Shown here piece after piece: positions 36,371-44,357 of a DNA stretch of 64,000 nt. This DNA is from CAZCTO01 sp964501725. Lineage in GTDB: Bacteria; Bacillota; Clostridia; Saccharofermentanales; Saccharofermentanaceae. The position numbers and the translations under genes were made by a program. The first letter of the stretch is position 1. Each line of letters starts with the position of its first letter. The notes under the pieces were generated by a model. It did not search any database, was not told where the DNA came from, and saw only the letters and a list, made by a program, of their open reading frames with translations. The stretch spans positions 1 to 64,000 of the forward strand of contig CAZCTO010000012.1 of the NCBI GenBank assembly GCA_964501725.1, in the 5' to 3' direction.

Positions 36371-37540
36371 TCAGAAAGCCAGTTTATATATTTCGGCAGC
36401 CGCCTTATCATCAATCGGTACAAAGCTTCCCATCGTGCCGCCGTTAAGTCCCAGATGCTCTACAAGGTAAGGGATGTCCTCCTGCCGTCCGCCGATTTCA
36501 CCCATCCGGATCGGAAGCCCGCATGAGCTCCAGAATTTTTCGAGCCGTGTAATTCCCAGACGTGCCGTTCTCTCGGGATTTGAAAAATCCATGTTGCAAC
36601 CGAACACGCGGACAGCCATTTGCGCAAAACGCATCACGTCGTGAGACAATGTAAATTTCATCCATGCCGGAAACACGACCGCCAAACCGGCTCCGTGCGT
36701 GGCTCCGTACAAAGCGGACAACTCATGTTCCAGGCCGTGACTGCTCCAGTCCTGTTTGCGGCCGACACCGACAATATTATTGTGCGCCACCATTCCCGCC
36801 CACATGATGTTGGCACGCGCATCGTAATCGTCCGGATTCGCGAGTGCTTTCGGAACTTCGTTCAACATGGTAAGAAGCAAGGCCTCACATAGCCGGTCTG
36901 TTGTTTCAACATTTGCTGTATTGGTGAAATATCTCTCGAAAACATGCGCCATGATATCCGCCGCCCCGGCAGCTGTCTGGTACGGAGGAAGGGTCTGTGT
37001 CAGCGCCGGATTCAAAATCGAGAAAACCGGCCGGATAATGTCGTTGCTGTAGCCTCTTTTAAAATTACCGTCTGTCTTGGTAATAACCGAACTCTCTGAG
37101 CCCTCTGATCCCGCCGCGGCAATCGTCAGCACCGTTGCAACCGGAAGCGCCTTCTCCGCCTGCTTTTTCCCTGCATAAAAATCCCAGAAATCCCCGTCAT
37201 AACAAACGCCCATGGCAATCGCTTTGGCGGAATCAATGGCAGAACCGCCGCCGACGGCAAGGATAAAGTCCACACCTTCTTTTTTACAGAGTTCAATTCC
37301 TTCGTATACCTTGGTGTCGACCGGGTTTGGCAGCACCCCGCCAAGCTCGACAAACTCGATGCCTGCCGCGGTAACGGATTGCTTCACTCTGTCGAGCAGT
37401 CCGGAACGAACGACAGAACCGCCGCCGTAATGAAGGAGAATTTTCTTCGCACCGAATCTTACTGCAAGTTCACCGGCTTGATTTTCCGTGTCTTTTCCAA
37501 AAACAAACTTTGTCGGACTGTGAAACATAAAATTATCCAT
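36371..37540 (-). CDS. Iron-containing alcohol dehydrogenase, butanol dehydrogenase type
   Basis: A 389-residue group III dehydrogenase that reduces aldehydes to alcohols with NAD(P)H. GGGSVVRSGLLDRV and AVGGGSAIDSAKAIA form the nucleotide-binding part; the iron ligands are seen in GAADIMAHVFERYF (Asp, His) and SHGLEHELSALYGATHGAGLAVVFP-type segment (two His; here HGLEHELSALYGATHGAG). The start at 37540 is set by GGAGG eight bases upstream. Likely a fermentative alcohol-forming enzyme. Single gene with a terminator on either side. Confidence 0.94.
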   Translation of the reverse strand: MDNFMFHSPTKFVFGKDTENQAGELAVRFGAKKILLHYGGGSVVRSGLLDRVKQSVTAAGIEFVELGGVLPNPVDTKVYEGIELCKKEGVDFILAVGGGSAIDSAKAIAMGVCYDGDFWDFYAGKKQAEKALPVATVLTIAAAGSEGSESSVITKTDGNFKRGYSNDIIRPVFSILNPALTQTLPPYQTAAGAADIMAHVFERYFTNTANVETTDRLCEALLLTMLNEVPKALANPDDYDARANIMWAGMVAHNNIVGVGRKQDWSSHGLEHELSALYGATHGAGLAVVFPAWMKFTLSHDVMRFAQMAVRVFGCNMDFSNPERTARLGITRLEKFWSSCGLPIRMGEIGGRQEDIPYLVEHLGLNGGTMGSFVPIDDKAAAEIYKLAF

Positions 37541-37617
37541 TGGTATATCCTCCGTTATGAATTGCAAATTCATTCTTTTGAATTTCTGCTTTTGTCTTCG
37601 CCTTGCCGTGTATCCGT

Positions 37618-37656
37618 AAAAAACGCGCCTATGAGTATTTTCTCACAGACGCGCTG
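37618..37656 (-). terminator. Intrinsic terminator of the foldase lipoprotein gene
   Basis: On the minus strand AGCGCGTCTGTGAG pairs with CTCATAGGCGCGT (two G-T wobbles) over about 13 bp, followed by six T (37623-37618). Confidence 0.85.
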
Positions 37657-37702
37657 TTTTCAGAAGTAAAGAAGGATTCTGTTTACAAAACGTTTCCCTT
37701 GT

Positions 37703-38833
37703 TTATTGTTCAACCAACATAAACTCCGGCAAAGCAGCCTTGGCATCCACAATGTCAGACAGTGCGTTTTGGGCTATCGTTGACTTCTCATCATCGGTCG
37801 CTGTTGTCTTTCCGACATAAAACATAACATGAAATCCGTAGTCGGTCTGAACTATGCCTGTGTCGCCGACTTTGCGAGCGGGATCATAGCACCACTGCTC
37901 AAATTCAGGCACCATCATGCCTTTTGATACGACGTATTCTGAGGCTTCCGCCGCAACCTTGGCTGTAAAATCACGGTCTCCGGCAAGAACCATGTCATCA
38001 TATGAATAAATGGCTGCCAGTGTCGCCTCCGCTTTTGCCTTAGCTTCCGATATTTCTTCTTTGGTTGCATTATCCGCTTCCGTTTTTGAGTTTCTCACTG
38101 CCTTATAAAGAATATGACGAACGGTCGGAAGCTGAATTTCTTCATCCGAGAAATCATAATTGGCGATATACTCGGCAAGGTACTGATCCGCAAGCTGATA
38201 TACCTCTAAAATTGCTCTGTAGCGTTCAAGCGTCATATTGTCGCCAAAATACTGGCTGACAAATCCGTCACCGGTCATACCCGCTGTCTCGGCTTGAGTG
38301 ATGATATTCTTGATGGATGATTCAATGTCATCCTTTTTCTCCTTGGAAAGAACAATGCCGTTCTCCTCGGCAAGGGCAGACAAAAGGTATCTTCTCTGGA
38401 TATCTTTCTTTACATATGAATTCAGATAATCCGCCCATGTACCGTTATCGAGATACTCACAAGAAGCGGTCAAGTCGATCATTCCCTTTTCCGTTGAAGG
38501 ATAGTACCCGTAATATGCATACTGGGAAAACGACGTGAAGCCGTTAATCATATAGAAGTTGAACTCACCGGCACTGATTGCATTACCGTTAATCGTATAT
38601 GTCTTATTCAGCAGAACTACGAGTGTCGCGTCATACAAAGATTCCAGCGGAACCCCCCCGCTGACCGGCGCAGCAGACGAAACGGTGCCGGAGGCAGATG
38701 CTTTGGCTGATGAGGATCCTGAAGTTGATGTCTCTTTCTTATCTTTGTCACAACCTGCAAGCAGTGTGGTCGATGAGACAGCGATGACTGTCGCGACAAA
38801 CAAACCGATTGCTCTCTTCAATGTCATATTCAT
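37703..38833 (-). CDS. Parvulin/SurA-like foldase lipoprotein
   Basis: A 376-residue lipoprotein. The signal peptide ends in TLLAGC with Cys28, followed by a Ser/Ala-rich linker to about residue 55. SurA-like N-terminal helices follow, and the last 130 residues resemble a PpiC parvulin domain (TVRHILYKAVRNS; RKVGDTGIVQTDYGFHVMFY, where YGFHVMFY is the usual parvulin strand with its His). It would act outside the membrane as a prolyl isomerase/chaperone like PrsA. The start at 38833 follows AAGGAGATTTTT; the frame is open upstream but without a ribosome site. Confidence 0.88.
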   Translation of the reverse strand: MNMTLKRAIGLFVATVIAVSSTTLLAGCDKDKKETSTSGSSSAKASASGTVSSAAPVSGGVPLESLYDATLVVLLNKTYTINGNAISAGEFNFYMINGFTSFSQYAYYGYYPSTEKGMIDLTASCEYLDNGTWADYLNSYVKKDIQRRYLLSALAEENGIVLSKEKKDDIESSIKNIITQAETAGMTGDGFVSQYFGDNMTLERYRAILEVYQLADQYLAEYIANYDFSDEEIQLPTVRHILYKAVRNSKTEADNATKEEISEAKAKAEATLAAIYSYDDMVLAGDRDFTAKVAAEASEYVVSKGMMVPEFEQWCYDPARKVGDTGIVQTDYGFHVMFYVGKTTATDDEKSTIAQNALSDIVDAKAALPEFMLVEQ

Positions 38834-38870
38834 AAAAATCTCCTTCTTTATACGTAAGCGGATAAATGGC

Positions 38871-38876
38871 ATTATA
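38871..38876 (-). promoter_or_regulatory. Extended -10 element upstream of the foldase lipoprotein gene
   Basis: Minus-strand TGATATAAT, a TG-extended perfect -10, about 38 bp before the start codon. No good -35 is visible at 16-18 bp. Confidence 0.45.
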
Positions 38877-38946
38877 TCACAGGAAAGCAAGCCCATCTCC
38901 CGCGATAGCGGCAAAATAGCGGCAATTTCATGTGTTCAACCCTTAG

Positions 38947-39711
38947 TTATGAGAGTTCAAGAAAAATCGGACAGTGGTCCGAGCCTTGGATATCCGAGAG
39001 CATTCCGGCGTCAATCACACGCTCCGACAATGCCTCATCCGTGAAAAAGTAATCAATTCTCCATCCGACATTCCGGCTTCGTGCAAACGTTTTATAGGAC
39101 CACCAGGTGTACATTTCCTTCTTATCCGGATAAAGAAGCCGAAACGTATCCGTTAGCCCTCTTTCAGCGAAAAGGTCCATGTAGGCGCGCTCTTCAGGCA
39201 GAAAACCCGAGGTTTTGGAATTTGCGGAGGGGTTCGAAAGATCAATCTCCCTGTGTGCCGTATTCACATCCCCGCAGACGATGACATTTCTTCCTTCGTC
39301 CATTTGCCGGCCGACCTTTTCGAGAAAGCAGTCGTAAAATGCCAGCTTAAAATCCACTCTTTCCTGTCCTTGCCCGCCGTTGGGAAAGTATATGTTGTAA
39401 AGAATGAATTCTCCGAAATCCAACTCAATGGTACGTCCTTCATGATCAAATCGTTCGTCTCCGAGGCCGTACGAGACGCTTACGGGCGGGATTCGGGTAT
39501 ACACCGCCGTCCCGGAATAACCTTTCCGCTCGGCACTGTGAAAAAAAGCGGAATAACCCGGAATCTCCCGAATCTCCGGCGGAATCTGATCCTCCAGTGC
39601 CTTGATTTCCTGAAGACATACAATATCGGCATCAAAAGAAAAAAGGCTCTCGGCAAACCCCTTTTGTGCCACTGCTCGAATTCCGTTGACGTTCCAACTG
39701 ATCAGCCGCAT
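38947..39711 (-). CDS. xthA: Exodeoxyribonuclease III
   Basis: A 254-residue AP endonuclease/exonuclease III of normal length. MRLISWNVNGIRAV, IVCLQEIKA (catalytic Glu), NIYFPNGGQGQERVDFK, VCGDVNTAHREIDL and the closing GSDHCPIFLEL (catalytic Asp-His) are all present. It cleaves at abasic sites and removes blocked 3' ends in base-excision repair. The start at 39711 is decided by GAGGTGAGT just upstream. Divergent from the flavoprotein gene at 39798. Confidence 0.97.
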   Translation of the reverse strand: MRLISWNVNGIRAVAQKGFAESLFSFDADIVCLQEIKALEDQIPPEIREIPGYSAFFHSAERKGYSGTAVYTRIPPVSVSYGLGDERFDHEGRTIELDFGEFILYNIYFPNGGQGQERVDFKLAFYDCFLEKVGRQMDEGRNVIVCGDVNTAHREIDLSNPSANSKTSGFLPEERAYMDLFAERGLTDTFRLLYPDKKEMYTWWSYKTFARSRNVGWRIDYFFTDEALSERVIDAGMLSDIQGSDHCPIFLELS

Positions 39712-39797
39712 ACTCACCTCACAAATACATCGACAAACCCCAGGTTTTTTGTTTTCATTATAGCAGAGGATCTTCCTTGAACAGTGAGGTAATATAT

Positions 39798-40766
39798 ATG
39801 AATAATTCTTCCGAATCTCAATCACAACCATTAACCGCCGAAGAGGCTTTGGAGAAATACTCAACCACTCCGGTTGATGTCGCAATCGTCGGCGGCGGTC
39901 CTGCCGGCTATTCCGCGGCGATTAACGCCGCAAACCGCGGTCGAAGTGTTCTCATCCTCTCCGGTGATTATAAGAACAGTTATCTTTACAAAGCCTCCGT
40001 CATCGAAAACATGCCCGGCTTCCCCGGCAAAAGCGGCGCCGAAATCCTGGAAGCATTCCGGGATCACGCGCTCGCCTTCGGCGCTGTCGAAGTCCGCGCA
40101 CAAGTGCTCATGATCATGCCGTTTCCGACCGATGACGGATCTTCACTATTCCAGATTGCCTCCGGAAACACCCTGCTGTTAGCACGTTCCTGCATTCTTG
40201 CGACCGGCGTTTCCGCCTTTAAACCCTATCCGGGCGAGGACACCTATCTGGGCCGCGGCGTCAGTTACTGTGCCACGTGCGACGGAATGCTCTATCGCGG
40301 CAAAAACGTCTGCGTCATCGGCAAGTCTCCCGATGCCGTGGAAGAAGCCGTCCATCTTTCTAAAATCGGCTGCCTTGTTCACTTCTTTGCTTCCTCGGCG
40401 GATCTGAAGAAGTGGTCAGGCGTATTACCGGAAAACACTTTCGAGGAGATTACCGCTTCGTCTTCCTTTTCCGTTGAAGGCGAGCAAACCGTGACCGCCC
40501 TTATAGCCGACGGAAAAAAGATCCCTGCCGACGGCGTTTTTATCCTGCGCGCCTCCATCGCTCCGGATGCCCTTGTTCCCGGAATAGAGCTTGAGGACGC
40601 TCATCTTCGCGTCTCCCGCAATATGGAGACCTCCGTTCCCGGTGTCTTCGCGGCCGGTGACTGCACCGGCAAGCCTCTCCAAATTGCCAAAGCTCTCGGG
40701 GAAGGCCTGATCGCCGCCCTTTCCGCCGACTCCTTTATTTCCGCACAGGAAGCCCGGCCTCACTAA
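39798..40766 (+). CDS. Thioredoxin-reductase-like FAD oxidoreductase
   Basis: A 322-residue flavoprotein. FAD binding: VAIVGGGPAGYSAAINAA near residue 30 and FAAGDCTGKPLQIAKALGEG near the end. The redox pair is Cys-Ala-Thr-Cys in YCATCDGMLY, as in TrxB. The NAD(P)H-binding loop, usually GGGNSA or GGGDSA, reads VIGKSPDAVEEA, so the glycine triplet is lost and the electron donor may not be NADPH. The start at 39798 follows GAGGT; a TTG 21 bases earlier is in frame but has no ribosome site. It lies 22 bp before an asparaginase gene, likely one transcript. No thioredoxin gene is nearby. Confidence 0.85.
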   Translation: MNNSSESQSQPLTAEEALEKYSTTPVDVAIVGGGPAGYSAAINAANRGRSVLILSGDYKNSYLYKASVIENMPGFPGKSGAEILEAFRDHALAFGAVEVRAQVLMIMPFPTDDGSSLFQIASGNTLLLARSCILATGVSAFKPYPGEDTYLGRGVSYCATCDGMLYRGKNVCVIGKSPDAVEEAVHLSKIGCLVHFFASSADLKKWSGVLPENTFEEITASSSFSVEGEQTVTALIADGKKIPADGVFILRASIAPDALVPGIELEDAHLRVSRNMETSVPGVFAAGDCTGKPLQIAKALGEGLIAALSADSFISAQEARPH

Positions 40767-40788
40767 GGCTGCAGCAAGGAGGTCCCGC

Positions 40789-41808
40789 ATGTCTGCACCC
40801 GCTCCCAAAAAAATCCTGATGCTCTTCACCGGCGGCACCATCTCCTCGCGCCTCCACAACCAAACCGTCGAACTCGGCACCGCGCCGTTCGCACTACTCT
40901 CTTCGTTGCGAACGAAAAACATCGGTTTCGACATCCTCGAACCGATCAGCGTCCTTTCCGAAAACATCACCCCGGAAATGTACCGGGTGCTGTTTACCGT
41001 GATTGCCGACGCCTTTTCCCCCCGCAAACATTCCGGAATCCTCATCGCTCACGGCACGGACACGCTGGCATTTACGGCGCATCTCGCCCAACTTCTGCTG
41101 TCCGGATTGCCCGTCCCCGTCGTGCTTTTCGGAAGTAAACTCCCTCCGGATCATCCGGAAAGCGATGCCTCGACCAATTTGAAAGCCGCCCTTACCCTTC
41201 TGACACAGGTGAACCGCGGTGTCTATGTCGTCGGGCGTACCGCTTCCCGAAAAACCCTCGTCCACCACGCCGACCTCGTCCAAAGCGCCGATCCCGTCAC
41301 CGATGATTTCCCAAGTTACAAGAATAAAATTGCCGGACAAATCGTCAGGAACACCTTTGTCCCGAATTCCGATTCCCCTCTCCCGCCGATCTTTCAAAAT
41401 GCCGGGGAATGGCTGTCCGCGCTGCGCCTCCTTCCCCTTCTGCCTCCCGAGCAAACCGTCCTTTGCCTCCCTGCCGCCGCCTGCACAAACGCTGAAAACT
41501 ACCGCGTCAGCTCCCCTTCATTCCGGTTCGTTCTCGCGGAGCCCTATCACTCCGGAACCGCAAACGCCCTATCCGAAACCAATCCCTATTCCCTTCTTTT
41601 TCTGAAAAAAGCCTGCGATGCTCACAGAAAAAGACTCTTCCTCGGCCCCTCGTCCTCCGGAAAAGCCCTCTACTCAACAACAGCCTCCCTCCTCTCCTCC
41701 GGCATCACACCGATTCCCGATATGCCCTTCGAATCTGCCTGGGCAATCCTGATGCTATGCACCTGGCTCGGAAAAGATCCGGAGAAGTATTTAGGAAGCG
41801 ATGATTAG
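40789..41808 (+). CDS. L-asparaginase, type I
   Basis: A 339-residue amidohydrolase that converts asparagine to aspartate and ammonia. LMLFTGGTISSRLHN carries the first catalytic Thr and AHGTDTLAFTAHLAQL the second Thr-Asp pair; LFGSKLPPDHPESDASTNLKAAL-type substrate loop follows (DHPESDASTNL). No signal peptide, so it is cytoplasmic. CAAGGAGGTC precedes the ATG, 22 bp after the flavoprotein gene. The sequence is richer in C at third positions than its neighbours. Confidence 0.92.
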   Translation: MSAPAPKKILMLFTGGTISSRLHNQTVELGTAPFALLSSLRTKNIGFDILEPISVLSENITPEMYRVLFTVIADAFSPRKHSGILIAHGTDTLAFTAHLAQLLLSGLPVPVVLFGSKLPPDHPESDASTNLKAALTLLTQVNRGVYVVGRTASRKTLVHHADLVQSADPVTDDFPSYKNKIAGQIVRNTFVPNSDSPLPPIFQNAGEWLSALRLLPLLPPEQTVLCLPAAACTNAENYRVSSPSFRFVLAEPYHSGTANALSETNPYSLLFLKKACDAHRKRLFLGPSSSGKALYSTTASLLSSGITPIPDMPFESAWAILMLCTWLGKDPEKYLGSDD

Positions 41809-42600
41809 GACTTTTAGGCTCGTTTCCGGCGATATGCAGTGATGAGCGAAATAGCGGACTCAGTAGAAGCATGATTGAATATCGGAAGTGGCGCCTTATC
41901 CTTGATATAAGCCGCTCTACAGCAAACGAAACCATTACTGCGAGTTTTTCACTATAATGCCGCTTTTATACGTATTTTAGACCTCGGGAAGCTCCTTGAG
42001 AGGCGAGGATTGCGTATAATTCCGGCTTTCTTTCTGTTTTTATACGCATTTCGGAGTGCGAGAGACCATTGCGGAGCCAAGGATTACGTATAATTCAGGC
42101 CATTTCGATGTTTTTATATGTATCTGTCTGAAATGTTTATTAATATATACCAATTGTAGTGCTTTTTTTCTGTTCTCTTGTGTTCGGTTTTAGAGTACAT
42201 CTTCGTTTTCCGCGAGCAAAAGCAAAATCCAAGATCTTCTTCCGAGCGGATGAAAACAGCAAATACACTTTAGGAATCGACTTGTCTCTTTCATCCTCCA
42301 TTCGGAAGATGAACACCTCGTTTTGGCGACATTCGCAGGCGAAGAAACGAAAACTATCGTCTCTTGAAATCTAATTTCTTCGCCGAGGACAGGAGACAAA
42401 AGAGAAAATTGATTCGAGATTCCCTTCCGCGCGGATGAAGCCTGCAAATTTTCTAAGAGGTATGACTACCCTCTTCATCCGCTTTGCTAAAGAATTATTG
42501 CCGCGCTTTGAGCGACTTCCGCAGACGAAGTAACGGGTACTCCCGTTTTTCAAGTCTGCATTCTTCGTCGAGGACCTGAGCGCAAACGCAGCAATAATTC
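41809..42600. other. Gene-free, repeat-rich stretch between asparaginase and DUF1846 genes
   Basis: No convincing gene on either strand in 790 bp. The first 130 bp hold nothing I can name. Then come a three-unit hairpin array (41939-42124) and a tandem duplication of about 185 bp (42240-42609), both described separately. Short frames are open here but have no ribosome sites and no protein-like composition. Confidence 0.7.
41939..42124. repeat. Orphan hairpin array, three units, 74-bp period
   Basis: Right arms TTTTATACGTAT (41964), TTTTATACGCAT (42038) and TTTTATATGTAT (42112) start exactly 74 bp apart. Left arms TGCGTATAAT (42011) and TACGTATAAT (42085) are also 74 bp apart; in the first unit the left arm is decayed (TGCGAGTTTT). 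The arms are those of the array at 61567-61830, but loops and spacers differ. No nuclease gene is adjacent. Confidence 0.8.
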
Positions 42601-42609
42601 TTATGGATG
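42240..42609. repeat. Degenerate tandem duplication, 185-bp period, with inverted repeats
   Basis: Two copies start at 42240 (TTCCGAGCGGATGAA) and 42425 (TTCCGCGCGGATGAA). Matching landmarks are CGACATTCGCAGGCGAAG / CGACTTCCGCAGACGAAG at offsets 87/88 and TTCTTCGCCGAGGAC / TTCTTCGTCGAGGAC at offset 136 in both. The copies contain inverted repeats: GGCGAAGAAA/TTTCTTCGCC in the first, GCGGATGAAG/CTTCATCCGC (42431, 42473) and AAGAATTATTGC/GCAATAATTCTT (about 42489, 42591) in the second. The second copy runs to the DUF1846 stop codon. Might be a structured RNA or a miniature element. Confidence 0.75.
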
Positions 42610-44085
42610 ATACAACTTCTTTGTCTGATACTCCGGTTCGCAGGTAATGCTGACGCCGAGTTTCGAAAAGATGTTTTCGTCCACACGGGACAGAATCGTT
42701 GAGGAGTGAGCATCGCAGCCGTTCAGTTTTTCGAGCTGTTGAATAGCTCTTTCGGCCATCGGATTGGTAGCGGCGCAAATGGAGAGCGCAATTAATATTT
42801 CATCGGTGTGAAGCCGCGGATTTGAATTTCCCATATGGTTAATTTTCAGGTCCTGAATCGGTTCAATAACGATCGGAGAGATCAGCGGAAGGTCATGTTG
42901 AATACCGGCAAGCTCTTTGAGCGTATTCAAGAGAAGCGCTGCCGAAGCTCCCAGGAATGACGATGTTTTTCCGGTGATGACGCGACCGTCCGACAGCTCA
43001 ATCGCAACCACCGGACCGCCGGTTTCCTCCGCGCGCTTGAGAGCGGCGGAGACCGCGGGGCGATCGGTTGCCTGAATGTTCAGGCGGTTCATCAGGAGGT
43101 CTATCTTTGCGACTTCCGCAGGATCGGCAAGTCCTTGCCGGACGGCACACTTGGCTTGAAAAAGACGGCGAATGATTTCTCTTTTCGCTGCAGTCGCGCA
43201 AACCTCGTCATCCGTTATACAGAAACCGGCCATGTTTACGCCCATATCCGTCGGGCTTTTATAAGGAGACTCTCCGAATATACGCTCGAAAATCGCGTGT
43301 ACAACGGGGTATATTTCCACATCGCGGTTGTAATTGACCGTGGATTTTCCGTATGCTTCCAGATGGAAGGGATCAATCATATTAATGTCGTTCAGGTCAG
43401 CGGTGGCTGCCTCATAGGCAATGTTGACCGGGTGCTGCAGCGGCAGATTCCAGATCGGAAACGTCTCGAACTTGGCATATCCGGCATTCACTCCGCGCCT
43501 ATGCTCATGGTAAAGCTGAGAAAGACAAGTGGCCATTTTCCCTGATCCGGGACCGGGAGCGGTAACAACCACAAGGGAACGCGTGGTCTCAATATATTCG
43601 TTGCGGCCGTAGCCGTCTTCGCTGACGATATTGGCTGTGTTATAAGGATAGCCGGAAATCGGATAATGACGAAATATTTTAACACCCAACTGCATCAATC
43701 TTTTCTGAAATTTTTCGGCGGACGGCTGAGCCGTCCACTGCGTGATGACTACGCTTCCTACAAAAAGTCCGATCCCGGTAAAAGCATCAATAAGGCGCAA
43801 AACTTCCTGGTCATAGGTGATGCCGAGATCACCTCTGCGCTTGTTCTTTTCGATGGCGTCCGCGCTGATAACGATGACAATTTCCGCCTCATCTTTGAGC
43901 TTCAGGAGCATTTTAACCTTGCTGTCCGGGGCAAATCCGGGAAGAACGCGGGAGGCATGATAATCGTCGAAAAGCTTTCCCCCGAATTCAAGATAAAGCT
44001 TTCCCCCGAAACAGTTAATTCTGTCCCGGATGTTCTGTGACTGGAGCCTTACATACTGATCATTATCAAACCCTTTACAGAACAT
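42601..44085 (-). CDS. DUF1846 family protein
   Basis: A 494-residue protein matching the conserved DUF1846 family of Firmicutes (usual length about 500). Recognisable stretches are RLQSQNIRDRINCFGGKLYLEFGGKL at the start (shown in part), ITYDQEVLRLIDAF, and VVVTAPGPGSGKMATCLSQLYHEH, a P-loop-like segment near residue 185. No biochemical role is established that I know of; it is cytoplasmic with no membrane segment. The ATG follows CGGAGGAATAG. It has its own promoter and a terminator-like hairpin in the leader, so expression may be attenuated. Confidence 0.9.
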   Translation of the reverse strand: MFCKGFDNDQYVRLQSQNIRDRINCFGGKLYLEFGGKLFDDYHASRVLPGFAPDSKVKMLLKLKDEAEIVIVISADAIEKNKRRGDLGITYDQEVLRLIDAFTGIGLFVGSVVITQWTAQPSAEKFQKRLMQLGVKIFRHYPISGYPYNTANIVSEDGYGRNEYIETTRSLVVVTAPGPGSGKMATCLSQLYHEHRRGVNAGYAKFETFPIWNLPLQHPVNIAYEAATADLNDINMIDPFHLEAYGKSTVNYNRDVEIYPVVHAIFERIFGESPYKSPTDMGVNMAGFCITDDEVCATAAKREIIRRLFQAKCAVRQGLADPAEVAKIDLLMNRLNIQATDRPAVSAALKRAEETGGPVVAIELSDGRVITGKTSSFLGASAALLLNTLKELAGIQHDLPLISPIVIEPIQDLKINHMGNSNPRLHTDEILIALSICAATNPMAERAIQQLEKLNGCDAHSSTILSRVDENIFSKLGVSITCEPEYQTKKLYHP

Positions 44086-44109
44086 TCCGCTATTCCTCCG
44101 ATTTCATGG

Positions 44110-44141
44110 AAAAGGACGTCTCTTCAAAAAACGAGACGCCC
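44110..44141 (-). promoter_or_regulatory. Terminator-like hairpin in the DUF1846 leader
   Basis: Minus strand: GGGCGTCTC (44141-44133), 10-nt loop, GAGACGTCC (44122-44114), one G-T wobble, then TTTT. It lies between promoter and start codon, so readthrough would be needed for expression; possible attenuator. Confidence 0.55.
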
Positions 44142-44166
44142 TATGTAACCAAAATGGCTCTTTACG

Positions 44167-44196
44167 ATTATAGCATTGTCAAAAGACTTGATTCAA
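44167..44196 (-). promoter_or_regulatory. Candidate promoter of the DUF1846 gene
   Basis: TTGAAT (44196-44191), 18-bp spacer and perfect TATAAT (44172-44167) on the minus strand. Confidence 0.55.
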
Positions 44197-44357
44197 GGAA
44201 ACTATCGAAAAAAGACTGCCTTTTTCACTAATTTATGATTTCTTTTTATGTTAATTTTTGTCCGAATATATGTTCGCCATTGCTTGACAATGGAGTTTGA
44301 AAAGAAGAAAATTCATTATATCTTCATCGGCACCATCCATCCTGTTAGGAGTTCGAT

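Noticed and set aside
42159..42778. Short frames across the 185-bp duplication
   Set aside because: They follow the repeat structure, lack start signals and run into the DUF1846 gene.
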